64,000 nucleotides of DNA from JBNIDL01 sp050108195 (GTDB taxonomy: Bacteria > Pseudomonadota > Gammaproteobacteria > Enterobacterales > Enterobacteriaceae): contig JBNIDL010000001.1 of NCBI GenBank assembly GCA_050108195.1, forward strand, positions 62,001-126,000. Direction: 5' to 3'. The notes under the pieces were generated by a model. That model worked only from the letters and a program-made list of their open reading frames with translations. It had not been told where the DNA came from and searched no databases. The translations under genes and the position numbers were made by a program. The number at the start of each line of letters is the position of its first letter. Positions within the stretch are counted from its first letter, which is position 1. Shown one piece after another: positions 20,477-32,831 of this stretch.

Positions 20477-20929
20477 TTATTTTATAAATTTTTTTAAACA
20501 ACCATAACCTGGAATAAAAACATTAGGAGATATTTCTGATAACGGATAAATAAAAAAATGTCTATTTATTAAATCATAATGAGGTATAATTAATTTATCG
20601 CATTTTATTATTACATTGTCAAATATTAAAATATCTATATCTATGGTTCTTGGCCCCCATTTATTAAATTTTGTTCTTTTTCTTTTCTGTTTTATCTCTA
20701 TTTTCTCTGTATATTTTAATAAATTTTTTGGATCTAATCTAGTTTTTATTTTTATAGTTACATTCAAAAAATTAGGCTGATTTTTAGGTCCTAATGGTTC
20801 ACTTAAATAATATGAAGATTTAGATATTAATTTAGTAAATGGAATTTTTTTTATTTTTGTCAAAGCTTTTTCTATTTGAAAAAAAGGATTTTTTATATTA
20901 CTTCCTAAAGATATCCAAACTTTTCTCAT
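20477..20929 (-). CDS. folK: 6-hydroxymethyl-dihydropterin pyrophosphokinase FolK
   Basis: A folate pathway enzyme that pyrophosphorylates hydroxymethyldihydropterin before p-aminobenzoate is added. The N-terminal WISLGSNI and the metal- and ATP-binding RTIDIDI (about residues 94-100) are diagnostic. Length is 150 against 159. It is first in the folK-panB-panC series; pcnB, which precedes it in E. coli, is gone. With pabA at 55321 it argues for folate synthesis. Confidence 0.94.
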   Translation of the reverse strand: MRKVWISLGSNIKNPFFQIEKALTKIKKIPFTKLISKSSYYLSEPLGPKNQPNFLNVTIKIKTRLDPKNLLKYTEKIEIKQKRKRTKFNKWGPRTIDIDILIFDNVIIKCDKLIIPHYDLINRHFFIYPLSEISPNVFIPGYGCLKKFIK

Positions 20930-20935
20930 GAGATT

Positions 20936-21640
20936 TTAAAAATTTTTTTTAAATATAAAATTTAATAATTTTAACAAAATATAATTCTGATTAAACATTG
21001 TTTTTTTTACGTTTTTTTTAAATTCTTTTTTAGAATTTTTCCCAGCTATATCAGATATTGATTTTATAAAAATACATGGTATACTATAAAATTTACAGCT
21101 TTGAAATATAGAAGAAGACTCCATATCTACAGCGACAGCTGACTTAAATTTTTTTTTTATTTTTTTTATTTCTCTACTATTATTTACAAAAGAATCGCCA
21201 CTAACTATAAGTCCTGAATATATTTTATTTTTTTTAATTTTACTTATTTTTTTATAAAAATTTAAAAATACTTTATTTAAAGTGAATTTTTTATTAACAC
21301 CAGGAAAAAATCCAAATTTGAAATTAAAATCAGTCATATTTACATCATGATAACAAAATTTGTTAGGTATAATTATATCGTTAACTTTAACAAATTTATT
21401 TAAACCACCAGCTGTTCCTATGTTTATTAGATATTTTATATTGAATTTGTAATGAAGTATTGATACTCCTATTGATGAAAAAACTTTTCCTATTCCTGAT
21501 ATCAACACAAATATTTTTAAGTTTAAAAAATTTCCTGTTATTACTTTAATTTTTTCTATTTTAATAATATTTTTATTTTTTATGATATTTAAAATAAAAT
21601 ATGATTCATTTTTTAATGCTATTAATATTCCTATATTCAT
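20936..21640 (-). CDS. mtnN: 5'-methylthioadenosine/S-adenosylhomocysteine nucleosidase MtnN
   Basis: It cleaves S-adenosylhomocysteine and methylthioadenosine, removing inhibitory by-products of SAM use. Residues matching the known active site are Glu12 (ALKNE), the Glu of AVDMESS and the Asp of SISDIAG. IGTAGGL and GLIVSGDSF are family signatures. Length is 234 against 232. It is only 6 bases from folK and divergent from pyrG. It suits a cell with several SAM-dependent RNA methyltransferases (rsmH and trmD here). Confidence 0.92.
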   Translation of the reverse strand: MNIGILIALKNESYFILNIIKNKNIIKIEKIKVITGNFLNLKIFVLISGIGKVFSSIGVSILHYKFNIKYLINIGTAGGLNKFVKVNDIIIPNKFCYHDVNMTDFNFKFGFFPGVNKKFTLNKVFLNFYKKISKIKKNKIYSGLIVSGDSFVNNSREIKKIKKKFKSAVAVDMESSSIFQSCKFYSIPCIFIKSISDIAGKNSKKEFKKNVKKTMFNQNYILLKLLNFIFKKNF

Positions 21641-21735
21641 AACTTATTTATTTTAATTAAATAATAAAATAATTTTAAGATTTATTACCTATTATGATAA
21701 TATCTAAATATTTTATAAAATTAAATTTATTTTAA

Positions 21736-23361
<1,626 letters not shown>

Positions 23362-23374
23362 TTAAGGTAAAAAT

Positions 23375-24637
23375 ATGTGTAAAATTTCTAAAGTAATTGG
23401 AAGAGAGATATTGGATTCAAGAGGTATACCTACAGTTGAAGCAGACGTTTATTTAAAAAATGGAATTATAGGAAGAGCATCTGTTCCTTCAGGGGCTTCT
23501 ACTGGATCTAAAGAGTGTTTAGAATTGAGAGATAAAAATAAAAATTATTTTTTTGGAATGGGAGTAACAAAATCTGTAAGTAAAATAAATAAAATAATTT
23601 CCAAAGAAATAATTGGTATGAACGTAAATGATCAATCAAACATAGATAAAACTATGATTGAAACAGATGGAACTTATAACAAATCTAATATAGGAGCTAA
23701 CTCTATATTAGCTGTATCATTAGCTGTTTTAAAAGCTGCTTCTTTATATAATAAATTAGAGCCTTATGAATATATAGCAGAAATATGCGGAAATAAAAAT
23801 TTATTTATGCCTATTCCTATGATTAATATTTTAAACGGCGGGAAACACAGCAATAATAATATTGATATACAAGAATTCATGATACAACCTTTTAATTCGA
23901 AATCATTTAAAAATTCTGTAAGAATAGGTTCAGAAATTTTTCACATTTTAGGTAGAATGATAAAAAAGATGGGATTTAATACATCTGTAGGAGACGAAGG
24001 AGGATATTCGATAAATTTACCTTCTAATGAAGAAGCGCTAGTTTTAATGAAGAAAGCTGTTAATTTATCCAATTTTGAAATAAATAAAGATGTTGTTTTT
24101 TCTATAGATTGTGCAGCTTCTGAATTTTTTAATAAAAAAGAAAATCTATATGTGTTTAGCAATGAAAATAAAAAATTTACATCTAAACAATTTACTAATT
24201 ATTTAAAGGACTTGTCTGAAAAATACCCTATAGTTTCAATAGAAGATGGATTACACGAAAATGACATTAATGGCTACATTTATCAAACAAATTTACTAAA
24301 GGAAAAAATTAAAATAGTTGGAGACGATCTTTTTGCAACAAATTACATTTTACTTAAAAAATATGCAAATCTTGGTATAGCCAATTCTATAATAATAAAA
24401 CCTAATCAGATAGGTACATTTACAGAAACTATTAAAACTATAAAATTAGCTAATAAGCTAAAATATTCAACTATAGTGTCTCATAGATCAGGAGAAACAG
24501 AAGATACAATAATATCAGACTTAGCTGTTGGTACAAAATCTAAATATATTAAGATTGGCTCAATGAGTAGAGTTGATAGAATTTCTAAATATAATAGATT
24601 AATAAGAATTGAGGAGATGTTGTTAAATAATATTTAA
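23375..24637 (+). CDS. eno: Enolase Eno
   Basis: It converts 2-phosphoglycerate to phosphoenolpyruvate in glycolysis. GREILDSRG(I/N)PTVE at the N-terminus, SVGDEGGY, SIEDGL and SHRSGETED with metal and catalytic residues are intact. Length is 420 against 432. An AAGG (23364-23367) lies 7 bases before the ATG. With pfkA, tpiA and the PDH genes here it indicates working lower glycolysis. Confidence 0.97.
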   Translation: MCKISKVIGREILDSRGIPTVEADVYLKNGIIGRASVPSGASTGSKECLELRDKNKNYFFGMGVTKSVSKINKIISKEIIGMNVNDQSNIDKTMIETDGTYNKSNIGANSILAVSLAVLKAASLYNKLEPYEYIAEICGNKNLFMPIPMINILNGGKHSNNNIDIQEFMIQPFNSKSFKNSVRIGSEIFHILGRMIKKMGFNTSVGDEGGYSINLPSNEEALVLMKKAVNLSNFEINKDVVFSIDCAASEFFNKKENLYVFSNENKKFTSKQFTNYLKDLSEKYPIVSIEDGLHENDINGYIYQTNLLKEKIKIVGDDLFATNYILLKKYANLGIANSIIIKPNQIGTFTETIKTIKLANKLKYSTIVSHRSGETEDTIISDLAVGTKSKYIKIGSMSRVDRISKYNRLIRIEEMLLNNI

Positions 24638-24693
24638 TTTTTTTTTATGGACAGTAGTTTTTTTTAATTTAAAAATATATTTTAAACAAAAAA

Positions 24694-25698
24694 ATGAATA
24701 ATAATGACGTCAAATCACAAGAATTATCAATTATACTTAATCAAATTGAAAAACAATTTGGTAAAGGTTCTATTATGTGTTTAGGTGAAGATAGATCTAT
24801 GGATATCAAAATAGTTTCAACTGGTTCTATATCGTTAGATGAAGCTCTAGGAGTAGGAGGGTTGCCTATGGGTAGAATTGTTGAAATTTATGGACCAGAA
24901 TCTTCAGGCAAAACTACTTTAACACTGCAAGTTATTGCTACTGCTCAACGTGAAGGTAAAATATGTGCGTTTATAGACGCAGAACATGCGTTAGATCCTA
25001 TTTATGCTAAAAAGTTAGGTGTAAATATAGACAACTTATTATGTTCACAACCAGATAATGGAGAACAAGCTTTAGAAATTTGCGACGCTTTAACTAAATC
25101 AGGTATGGTAGATGTAATAGTTATAGATTCAGTTGCAGCTTTAACTCCAAAAGCAGAAATAGATGGAGAAATAGGTGAATCTCATATTGGATTAGCAGCA
25201 AGAATGATGAGTCAAGCTATGAGAAAGTTGGCAAGTAATTTAAAACAAGCTCATACTTTGTTAATATTTATTAATCAAATAAGAATGAAGATAGGAGTAA
25301 TATTTGGAAGTCCAGAAACAACTACCGGAGGAAACGCTCTTAAATTTTACGCTTCTGTAAGATTAGATATAAGAAGAACAGGTCAAATAAAAGACGGAGA
25401 TTCAATTATAGGTAGTGAAACAAGGGTGAGAGTGGTAAAAAACAAAGTTTCAACGCCATTCAAACACGCTGATTTTCAAATTATGTACGGTTCTGGAATA
25501 AATAAATATGCTGAAATTATAGATTTAGGTGTTAAATATGGATTAATTGAAAAATCTGGATCTTGGTACAGTTATAAAAACAAAAAAATAGGTCAGGGGA
25601 AATTAAATGTCTGTGATTATTTTAAGAATAAATATGATTTATTTGAAAAAATAGAGAAAAAATTACGTAACATTATATTTAAAAAAAAAAATGAATAA
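24694..25698 (+). CDS. recA: Recombinase RecA
   Basis: It forms the strand-exchange filament for homologous recombination. Walker [10 protein letters not shown] is at residues 67-75, followed by DAEHALDP and VIDSVAAL. Length is 334 against 353, the loss being in the acidic C-terminal tail. I saw no LexA-type box (CTG-N10-CAG) in the 56 bases upstream, so SOS control is probably absent. recX is gone and the end overlaps alaS by 8 bases. Confidence 0.97.
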   Translation: MNNNDVKSQELSIILNQIEKQFGKGSIMCLGEDRSMDIKIVSTGSISLDEALGVGGLPMGRIVEIYGPESSGKTTLTLQVIATAQREGKICAFIDAEHALDPIYAKKLGVNIDNLLCSQPDNGEQALEICDALTKSGMVDVIVIDSVAALTPKAEIDGEIGESHIGLAARMMSQAMRKLASNLKQAHTLLIFINQIRMKIGVIFGSPETTTGGNALKFYASVRLDIRRTGQIKDGDSIIGSETRVRVVKNKVSTPFKHADFQIMYGSGINKYAEIIDLGVKYGLIEKSGSWYSYKNKKIGQGKLNVCDYFKNKYDLFEKIEKKLRNIIFKKKNE

Positions 25699-28276
25699 AT
25701 CTGAAATAAAAAAAATGTTTTTAGATTTTTTTTTAAAAAAAGATCATACTTTTATAAAAAGCAGCTCGTTATTAATACCTTGTAATAAAAATTTATCTTT
25801 TACTAATTCTGGAATGAATCAATTCAAAAATATTTTTTTAGGTTTAGAAAATTTTAATTCTCCAAAAGTAGTAACTTTGCAAAGATGTGTTAGATTAGGT
25901 GGAAAATATAATGATTTAAACACAGTAGGATACGATTCTGATCATTTAACTTTTTTTAAGATGTTAGGAAATTTTAGTTTTGGAGATTATTTCAAAAAAA
26001 CATCTATAAAATTTGCTTGGGAATTATTAACTGACAAGAATTTATTTAACATTTCTAAAAAAAAGTTATATGTTACAGTTAATTCTCTAGATATTGAAAC
26101 TTACAATATTTGGTTAAATTGTACAGATATAGAAAAAAATAAAATATTTTTGATTGGAAACAATAAAGATATAACAAAATCTAAAAATTTTTGGAGTATG
26201 GATATTACTGGTCCTTGTGGTCCATGTTCTGAAATATACTATTATAAAGGAAGTAATTTAACTTCTGACAAAATTGATAGCAATTTTTTAGAGATATGGA
26301 ACTTAGTCTTTATGGAATTTTACAGAAAAAAAGATGGTTCTGTATATCCTCTTTCAAAGAAATCTATAGATACTGGAATGGGACTCGAAAGAATATCAAT
26401 GATTTTACAGAATGTTAAATCGATTTATGAAACTGATAGTATGAATGAAATAGTAAAATATGTCTCTGGCGTTGTTAATAATAATATGAATAATATTTCT
26501 GTAAAAATAATATCTGATCATATAAGATCCTGTGTTCATCTTATAAATGATGGATTAGTACCTGAAAACACTGGATTAGGATATATACTCAGAAAAATAA
26601 TACGTAGAGCTATGATGTATTCACACAAAATAGGTGTAAACTATCCATTTTTTTATAAATTAGTTAATTTTTTTGTTTTAGAAAATAATAACATCAAAAA
26701 TAAAATTGAAATAATAAAAAAAATAATAAAAAAAGAAGAAGAATCATTTTTACGTACCTTAGACATTGGTATAAATATATTAGAAAAAAATATATTAAAT
26801 ATAAAAAATAATTTTATTCCTTCTAATGTTATTTTCAAATTACATGATACATATGGATTTCCTTATGAGTTAAGTTTAGATTTTTGTAAAAGTAAAGGTA
26901 TTATATTTGATTTTGATGAACTTATAGAAATAATGAAAAAAAAAAAATATAGAACTAGAAGAGAATCTTGCTTTTTTATGAATAAAAAATCAAAATTAAA
27001 AAAAATTGATAAAAATATTACTACTAGTTTTTTAGGTTATAATCAAAAATTTTGTGACAGTAAAATATTGTTTATTAAATATGAAAAAGAAAATCGTATA
27101 TCTTTAATTCTTGATAAAACAACTTTATATGGTAAGTCTGGTGGACAAGAAGGAGATCATGGAGAAATTTTTTCTAATTTAGGGAAAATTATTATTAATA
27201 ATTCTAAAAAATATGCAAATTATATTATACACTATGGATATGTAAAAGAAGGAAAATTTTCGGTAGGAGATAAGGTTAAAGTAATGTATAACGATGAATT
27301 TCGTAAATCAATTTCTAAGAATCATACTTCTACACATATTTTAAATTATGCTTTACAAAAAGCGTTGTCATGCAAAATACATCAAATGGGATCAATTATA
27401 TATAAAAAATACCTACATTTTGACTTTTTTTATGATAAAGTTTTAAAAAAAAATGAAATAGAAAAATTGGAAAAAATCATAAATGAAAAAATATCTAACA
27501 ATTACAATGTAGAAATAAAATATAAAAAAAGAACAAAAGATAAAGAATTAAATAACTTAAGAACAGTAAAAATAGGTAATTTTTCAAAGGAGTATTGTTG
27601 TGGCACACATGTTAAGAAAACTGGGGAAATATTATCGTTTGTAATATGTTCTGTTAAAAATATATCAAGAAACGTTAAAAGAATAATAGCTAAATCAGGT
27701 AAATATGCTATTAGAGAAATAAATGAAAATAGAGAAATTATAAATAATATAATAAATTTCACTAAATCCAAAAAAAAAGAAGTTTTATCAAATATAAATA
27801 AAATAATAAATGAAAACTTATTTTTAAAAAGGAAGTTGTATGATTTAAATATTAAATATTTAGCAACTCATTTTAGTTTTGATAACTATTTTTTGACTTT
27901 TAATAAAAAATTTAAGTTTTTTATGCACAGTTATAAAAATAAATCTTCAAAACTTTTAAAGTCAATAAACAATTTTTTAATAAAAAATTTAGATAATACT
28001 ATAATTTCACTTTTTTCTAAAAAAAATAAAAAAGGATTCATATTTTCTTTAAGAATTTCTGATAATTTAACTCATAAAGTTAAAACAAATAAAATTTTAA
28101 AAAAAATTATAAATTATTCTCCTTATATAAAAGCTGGCAGCAATAAATATTTTATTGAAGGATTTATAAATAAATCAAATAAAATTAACGATATTTTAAT
28201 ATATTTATGTAAATTATTAAAATGTAACAATAATAATGATGAGATGGCCGAGAGGATTAAGGCGCTCCTCTGCTAA
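25691..28276 (+). CDS. alaS: Alanyl-tRNA synthetase AlaS (reading frame ends inside tRNA-Ser)
   Basis: It charges tRNA-Ala and edits mischarged Ser/Gly. The class II core includes [10 protein letters not shown] and GPCGPCSE; the editing zinc site is H545/H549 in NHTSTH and C637/H640 in CCGTH. Length is 861 against 876. The C-terminal domain is weakly conserved. The last 13 codons are read from the downstream tRNA-Ser gene, and the TAA at 28274-28276 lies in its anticodon loop. A 12-A run at 26936-26947 is in frame. Confidence 0.96.
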   Translation: MNKSEIKKMFLDFFLKKDHTFIKSSSLLIPCNKNLSFTNSGMNQFKNIFLGLENFNSPKVVTLQRCVRLGGKYNDLNTVGYDSDHLTFFKMLGNFSFGDYFKKTSIKFAWELLTDKNLFNISKKKLYVTVNSLDIETYNIWLNCTDIEKNKIFLIGNNKDITKSKNFWSMDITGPCGPCSEIYYYKGSNLTSDKIDSNFLEIWNLVFMEFYRKKDGSVYPLSKKSIDTGMGLERISMILQNVKSIYETDSMNEIVKYVSGVVNNNMNNISVKIISDHIRSCVHLINDGLVPENTGLGYILRKIIRRAMMYSHKIGVNYPFFYKLVNFFVLENNNIKNKIEIIKKIIKKEEESFLRTLDIGINILEKNILNIKNNFIPSNVIFKLHDTYGFPYELSLDFCKSKGIIFDFDELIEIMKKKKYRTRRESCFFMNKKSKLKKIDKNITTSFLGYNQKFCDSKILFIKYEKENRISLILDKTTLYGKSGGQEGDHGEIFSNLGKIIINNSKKYANYIIHYGYVKEGKFSVGDKVKVMYNDEFRKSISKNHTSTHILNYALQKALSCKIHQMGSIIYKKYLHFDFFYDKVLKKNEIEKLEKIINEKISNNYNVEIKYKKRTKDKELNNLRTVKIGNFSKEYCCGTHVKKTGEILSFVICSVKNISRNVKRIIAKSGKYAIREINENREIINNIINFTKSKKKEVLSNINKIINENLFLKRKLYDLNIKYLATHFSFDNYFLTFNKKFKFFMHSYKNKSSKLLKSINNFLIKNLDNTIISLFSKKNKKGFIFSLRISDNLTHKVKTNKILKKIINYSPYIKAGSNKYFIEGFINKSNKINDILIYLCKLLKCNNNNDEMAERIKALLC

Positions 28277-28326
28277 GGGAGTATACAAATATTTTTGTAT
28301 CGAGGGTTCGAATCCCTCTCTCATCG
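28238..28326 (+). tRNA. tRNA-Ser (anticodon GCU)
   Basis: Acceptor GATGAGA pairs with TCTCATC. The anticodon stem CTCCT/GGGAG holds the loop CTGCTAA with anticodon GCT at 28272-28274. The long variable arm of a serine tRNA is present, and the T stem is GAGGG/CCCTC with loop TTCGAAT. The discriminator is G and no CCA is encoded. In E. coli serV also follows alaS, with csrA between; csrA is missing here. Its first 39 bases overlap the end of alaS. Confidence 0.97.
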
Positions 28327-28340
28327 AATTTTTAAAAAGA

Positions 28341-28415
28341 GCACCCGTAGCTCAGTATGGATAGAGTACTCGGCTACGAACCGAGAGGTCGAGGGTTCAA
28401 ATCCTTCCGGGTGCA
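28341..28415 (+). tRNA. tRNA-Arg (anticodon ACG)
   Basis: Acceptor GCACCCG/CGGGTGC, anticodon stem CTCGG/CCGAG with loop CTACGAA (anticodon ACG), T arm GAGGG-TTCAAAT-CCTTC. The discriminator is A and CCA is not encoded. The ACG anticodon normally needs A34-to-inosine editing by TadA. A single copy replaces the argV-Y-Z-Q array found at this place in E. coli. Confidence 0.97.
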
Positions 28416-28431
28416 TATTTATTAAATTAAA

Positions 28432-30033
28432 ATGATATTTATAGGAAAAAATTTGAAAAAATATGATTTTATAAGTTTGTTAGAAGAGAACCCAATTATG
28501 TTAAAAAATATAAAAAGAGGGTTAGAAAGAGAAACATTAAGAATAAAAAATAATGGTGAATTATCTGATAATCCTTACCCAAAACCGTTTGGCTCATCTC
28601 TTACTAATAAATTAATAACAACAGATTTTTCGGAGTCATCATTAGAATTCATTACTCCTGTATCAAAAAGTGTCGAAAAAATGATATATATGTTAAAAGA
28701 CATTCATATATATGTTTCTAAAAATTTAGTAAATGAAAGTTTATGGTTTATGAGTATGCCTTGCGTTATAAGGAATGAAAAAAACATACAAATAGCTAAC
28801 TATGGAAATTCTAATATTGGAAAAGTTAAAACTCTTTATAGATACGGATTAAAAAATAGATATGGAGTGTTAATGCAAATGATTTCAGGAATGCATTATA
28901 ATTTTTCTTTTAATAGAAATTTTTGGAACATTTATTATAAAAACAAAAGAATTAAAAAAAAAAAAGATTTAATAAATAAAGGTTATTTTCAATTAATTAG
29001 AAATTATTATTTGTTTGGATGGATAATTCCTTACTTTTTTGGAGCTTCTCCTGGAGTACATAAATTTTATTTAAATAATAGGAATATAAATATTAATTTT
29101 CATAAAGAGAAAGATTTGAGATATTTAAAATATTCTACATCGCTTAGATTAAGCAACATAGGTTATAATAGTGATATACAAAATAGTTTAAATATTAATT
29201 TTAATAGTTTAAAGGATTATGTTTTTTCATTAAAAAAAGCATTAAACACATCTTATAAAAAATATGAAAAATTAAAAGGTGAAAAATATATTAATTATTA
29301 TCAAATTAATTCTAATTTTTTACAGATAGAGAATGAATTATATACATTAATAAGACCAAAAAGAAATTTAGAAATTAATGAATTTTTATCTGATGTTCTG
29401 ATTAAAAAGGGAGTAGAATATGTAGAAATAAGATCAATAGATATAAATCCATTCGAACCAATTGGAGTAACAAAAAATCAAATATTTTTTTTAGATATAT
29501 TTTTAGTATGGTGTGCTATAAAATACGCTCCAAAAATCAAAAATAATGATTTTATAGAAGTTAATAAAAATTGGAATAAAATTATTCTAAACGGAAGAAA
29601 TCCTAAATTATCAATTTGTTTAAATAATAAAAGTACTACAAAAAGCTTTAAAGAAATAGTTAGCAAGTTATTTATAGATTTTTATCGTATAGCTAATATT
29701 TTTGATTACAACAATAAAAACGAAAATTATAAAAATGCTTGTAATGAAATGTATAAAATTGTCGATGATCCAAAGAAAACATTATCTTATAAAATTTTAA
29801 ATTTAATTAAAAAATATGGAATTTATGAATACGGTATAAAAATTTCAAAAAATTATTTAAATAAATTAAATAAAGAAAAGTTAAATTTTTTAAATTTAAA
29901 TTACTTTAGAAAAGAATCTTATAATTCTCTAAAAAAACAATATTTTCTTGAACAAAACGATAAGTTAGTTTTTAAAAATTTTTTAAATAGATATATTAAT
30001 AGGGTTAAATATGGTAAAAATAAGACTTTCTAG
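28432..30033 (+). CDS. gshA: Glutamate-cysteine ligase GshA
   Basis: It catalyses the first step of glutathione synthesis. It matches E. coli GshA along its length: [66 protein letters not shown] and [14 protein letters not shown]. Length is 533 against 518. It sits after the tRNA-Arg as in E. coli. A 12-A run at 28954-28965 is in frame. The last 23 bases overlap the start of rpsP. Confidence 0.96.
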   Translation: MIFIGKNLKKYDFISLLEENPIMLKNIKRGLERETLRIKNNGELSDNPYPKPFGSSLTNKLITTDFSESSLEFITPVSKSVEKMIYMLKDIHIYVSKNLVNESLWFMSMPCVIRNEKNIQIANYGNSNIGKVKTLYRYGLKNRYGVLMQMISGMHYNFSFNRNFWNIYYKNKRIKKKKDLINKGYFQLIRNYYLFGWIIPYFFGASPGVHKFYLNNRNININFHKEKDLRYLKYSTSLRLSNIGYNSDIQNSLNINFNSLKDYVFSLKKALNTSYKKYEKLKGEKYINYYQINSNFLQIENELYTLIRPKRNLEINEFLSDVLIKKGVEYVEIRSIDINPFEPIGVTKNQIFFLDIFLVWCAIKYAPKIKNNDFIEVNKNWNKIILNGRNPKLSICLNNKSTTKSFKEIVSKLFIDFYRIANIFDYNNKNENYKNACNEMYKIVDDPKKTLSYKILNLIKKYGIYEYGIKISKNYLNKLNKEKLNFLNLNYFRKESYNSLKKQYFLEQNDKLVFKNFLNRYINRVKYGKNKTF

Positions 30034-30247
30034 GCATGGAAGAAAAAAATATCCTTTTTATAGAATAGTAGTTTCAGATTCTAGATCTCCAAGAGATGGT
30101 AAATTTATAGAGCAAATAGGTTTTTTTTCATCAATAAATAATATTTTTTATTTAAATTATAAAAAATTAAATTTTTGGATTAAAAATGGCGCAAAATGTA
30201 CTAAAAAACTATCTTTTTTGATAAAAAAAAATAAATCTTCTTTTTAA
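30011..30247 (+). CDS. rpsP: 30S ribosomal protein S16 RpsP
   Basis: A small-subunit assembly protein. [21 protein letters not shown] is followed by [15 protein letters not shown], both standard for S16. Length is 78 against 82. It heads the conserved rpsP-rimM-trmD-rplS operon and begins inside the 3' end of gshA, so its translation may be coupled to gshA. Confidence 0.97.
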   Translation: MVKIRLSRHGRKKYPFYRIVVSDSRSPRDGKFIEQIGFFSSINNIFYLNYKKLNFWIKNGAKCTKKLSFLIKKNKSSF

Positions 30248-30252
30248 TATTT

Positions 30253-30780
30253 ATGAAAAAAAAATTTTTAAAAGTAGGAAGAATTGGATCTACTTACGGT
30301 ATAAAAGGATGGATAAAAATGTTTTCTTTTACTGAAAAATTTAATAATATACTTTTTTACAAACCTTTACTAATAAAAAAAAATAATATTTTTAATGTTT
30401 TTTGCATAAAAAATTTTAGAACAATTAAGTCAAACAAAATAATAATTTTTACTAGCTTTAAAAATAATTTTAATGAATTAAAAAAGTTAAATAAAAAATT
30501 TATTTATGTAAAATCGGATACTTTGCCAAAATTAAAAAAAAATGAATTTTATTACAACGATTTGTTAGGTTTTAATGTTTTTTTGTTGAATAAACATTTT
30601 CTAGGGAAAATAACAGATTTTATAAATATTAAATTTTATGATATTTTAGTTGTTTCAAACACTTATAAAAATAACTTAAAAAATGAAATTTTTATACCTT
30701 TTATTTATAATAAAATAATAAAAGAAATAAACATAAAAAAAAGGTTTTTATTAGTTAATAGTTATTATGAAAGTAATTAA
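30253..30780 (+). CDS. rimM: Ribosome maturation factor RimM
   Basis: It assists maturation of the 30S head domain and binds S19. GRIGSTYGIKGWIKMFSFTE at the N-terminus is the RimM signature; the C-terminal PRC-barrel part (FYYNDLLGFNVF, then EIFIPFI) is recognisable though diverged. Length is 175 against 182. It lies 5 bases after rpsP and overlaps trmD by 14 bases. Confidence 0.93.
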   Translation: MKKKFLKVGRIGSTYGIKGWIKMFSFTEKFNNILFYKPLLIKKNNIFNVFCIKNFRTIKSNKIIIFTSFKNNFNELKKLNKKFIYVKSDTLPKLKKNEFYYNDLLGFNVFLLNKHFLGKITDFINIKFYDILVVSNTYKNNLKNEIFIPFIYNKIIKEINIKKRFLLVNSYYESN

Positions 30781-31504
30781 TATTATTACTATATTTCCTG
30801 AAATGTTCAGTTATTTTAAATATGGAATAGTTTCTCGTGCTATAAAAAAAAATATGTTAAAAATAAACTACTATAATCCAAAGAATTTTATAAAAGATAA
30901 AAAATCAATAGATGATAAAATATATGGTGGTGGCTCAGGAATGTTAATGAAAGCAGAACCTATAATCGAAACTATAAATAATATAAAAAAAAAATCAAAA
31001 AAGACTTATAAAGTTATATATTTAACTCCACAAGGAAAAAAATTAAATCAAAAAAATGTAATATTATTATCCATGTGCAACAATTTCATATTGTTATGCG
31101 GAAGATATGAAGGTATAGATTCAAGAATTATTAAATATGCAATAGATGAAGAGTGGTCAATAGGAAACTATATAATAAGTGGAGGTGAATTAGCAGCAAT
31201 GGTTTTGGTAGATTCCATTACAAGATATATACCAGGAATTATAAATAGTAAATCTTCTATTTTTAATGACTCATTTTCTTTTAATCTTTTAGACTATGAT
31301 AGTTACACTAAACCTTATATTTATAAAAATATGAAAGTTCCAAAAGTGTTGCTTTCTGGAAATCATATAAAAATAAAGAGATGGAGGAAAAAGAACGCTT
31401 TAGTAAAAACTTTTTTAAAAAGTAGAAATTTGATAAAAAAAAAATTTCTGAAAAATGCAGAAAAAAAAATATTATTAAAATTTAAAAAAAAAAATTTTTT
31501 ATAA
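30767..31504 (+). CDS. trmD: tRNA (guanine37-N1)-methyltransferase TrmD
   Basis: It methylates G37 next to the anticodon to prevent frameshifting. The SPOUT trefoil knot is visible as LTPQGKKLNQ, LLCGRYEGID and YIISGGELAAMVL. IDDKIYGGGSGMLMKAEP is also typical. Length is 245 against 255. The start overlaps rimM by 14 bases. The tail is very Lys/Phe-rich and poorly conserved. Confidence 0.96.
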   Translation: MKVINIITIFPEMFSYFKYGIVSRAIKKNMLKINYYNPKNFIKDKKSIDDKIYGGGSGMLMKAEPIIETINNIKKKSKKTYKVIYLTPQGKKLNQKNVILLSMCNNFILLCGRYEGIDSRIIKYAIDEEWSIGNYIISGGELAAMVLVDSITRYIPGIINSKSSIFNDSFSFNLLDYDSYTKPYIYKNMKVPKVLLSGNHIKIKRWRKKNALVKTFLKSRNLIKKKFLKNAEKKILLKFKKKNFL

Positions 31505-31516
31505 TTATATATTAAA

Positions 31517-31521
31517 AGAGG
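31517..31521 (+). promoter_or_regulatory. Shine-Dalgarno AGAGG that fixes the rplS TTG start
   Basis: AGAGG sits 5 bases before TTG at 31527. No ATG or GTG exists at a suitable distance and the encoded N-terminus aligns with L19, so TTG is the likely initiator. Confidence 0.7.
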
Positions 31522-31526
31522 TTAAA

Positions 31527-31856
31527 TTGATAAATAAAATAATTTCAAAGGTAGAAAAAAGTCAGAAATGTAATATTTTGCCTAAAATTAAAATAGGGGA
31601 TATTATAGTAGTAGAGTTATTAGTTATAGAAAACAATAAAAAAAGAGTTCAAAGTTTTAATGGAATTGTTATTTCAATTAGAAAAAAAGGATTTAATTCT
31701 TCATTTACTGTTCTTAGAAATAACCCACAATGTTACGTTGAAAGAGTTTTTCCTTTTAATAGCCCTTTAATTAAAAATATAACAATTAAAAATCACATTA
31801 AAGTTAGAAAATCTAAATTATATTATTTAAAATATAATTATATAAAAAAAAGATAA
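31527..31856 (+). CDS. rplS: 50S ribosomal protein L19 RplS (TTG start)
   Basis: A large-subunit protein near the subunit interface. GDIIVVELLVIENNKKRVQSF followed by GIVISIRKKG and YVERVFPFNSP matches L19; VRKSKLYYL is the conserved C-terminal part. Length is 109 against 115. It begins with TTG behind a good AGAGG site. It ends the rpsP-rimM-trmD-rplS operon. Confidence 0.96.
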   Translation: MINKIISKVEKSQKCNILPKIKIGDIIVVELLVIENNKKRVQSFNGIVISIRKKGFNSSFTVLRNNPQCYVERVFPFNSPLIKNITIKNHIKVRKSKLYYLKYNYIKKR

Positions 31857-31867
31857 TTATTTATTTT

Positions 31868-32791
31868 ATGAGTAATTATAAATTTTATAAAAGACTGATT
31901 ACTAAAAGCTTTTTAGGTAAAAGATTAGATGTAATAGTATCTTTTTTCATAAAAAAAGTTTCTAGAAGCAAAATAAAAAAATTAATATTAAACAATTTAG
32001 TTAAGATAGATCATAAAACAATAAATAAACCTAGCTTTAAAGTTAAAAAAATAAGCTTTATCTATATAAAATTGCCAGTAAATAAAATTAAAAATAAAAT
32101 AAAAATATATAAATTAAAATTAAATAAAATATATGAAGATAAATATATATTAGTAATTAACAAAAACAGTAATTTAGTTGTGCATCCTGGAAATGGTAAC
32201 AAAGAAAATACGTTAATGAATGCTTTATTATACTATTATCCAAAAATAATAAATGTTCCGAGATGTGGTATAGTTCATAGATTAGATAAAGATACAACTG
32301 GATTAATGGTTATAGCTAAAACAACTGATACTTACTTTAAGTTAACAGATTTACTAAAAAAAAGAATGATTAACAGAAAATATATAGGAATTGTTTTCGG
32401 TAATATATACAAAGATGGCAAAATAAACAAACCAATTAAAAGAAATTCTTTCAATAGGACAAAAATGAAAGTCAGCGATGATGGTAAAGAATCAATAACA
32501 TATTATAAAGTTGAAGAAATATTTAATAATTTTACTAAACTAAAAATAAAATTATATTCTGGTAGAACTCATCAGATTAGAGTTCATATGTTATATATAT
32601 CTCATCCTATAGTTGGAGACAAAAAATATTACATTAAAAGATATAATAAATTGATAAAGTTTAAGAGACAAGCGTTACATTCATCTTCTTTAGAAATGAA
32701 ACATCCTTATAATAATTTCAATATGAAATGGAAAACAAGTTTACCAAATGATATTAAGAAGCTTATAGACAAAATAAAGTCAATATATTAA
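31868..32791 (+). CDS. rluD: 23S rRNA pseudouridine synthase RluD
   Basis: It makes pseudouridines 1911, 1915 and 1917 in helix 69 of 23S rRNA. An N-terminal S4-like segment (GKRLDVIVSFFI) is followed by the catalytic HRLDKDTTGLMV with Asp140, and GRTHQIRVHM. Length is 307 against 326. RluD is favoured over the paralogue RluC because RluD also lies near the rplS operon in E. coli and the S4 domain and size fit. Confidence 0.9.
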   Translation: MSNYKFYKRLITKSFLGKRLDVIVSFFIKKVSRSKIKKLILNNLVKIDHKTINKPSFKVKKISFIYIKLPVNKIKNKIKIYKLKLNKIYEDKYILVINKNSNLVVHPGNGNKENTLMNALLYYYPKIINVPRCGIVHRLDKDTTGLMVIAKTTDTYFKLTDLLKKRMINRKYIGIVFGNIYKDGKINKPIKRNSFNRTKMKVSDDGKESITYYKVEEIFNNFTKLKIKLYSGRTHQIRVHMLYISHPIVGDKKYYIKRYNKLIKFKRQALHSSSLEMKHPYNNFNMKWKTSLPNDIKKLIDKIKSIY

Positions 32792-32831
32792 AGAATTTAA
32801 TTATTTAACTATTTTTTCGCAAAATTATATT

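Noticed and set aside
24638..24693. A LexA box before recA
   Set aside because: GGACAGTAG is present but there is no CTG-N10-CAG palindrome.
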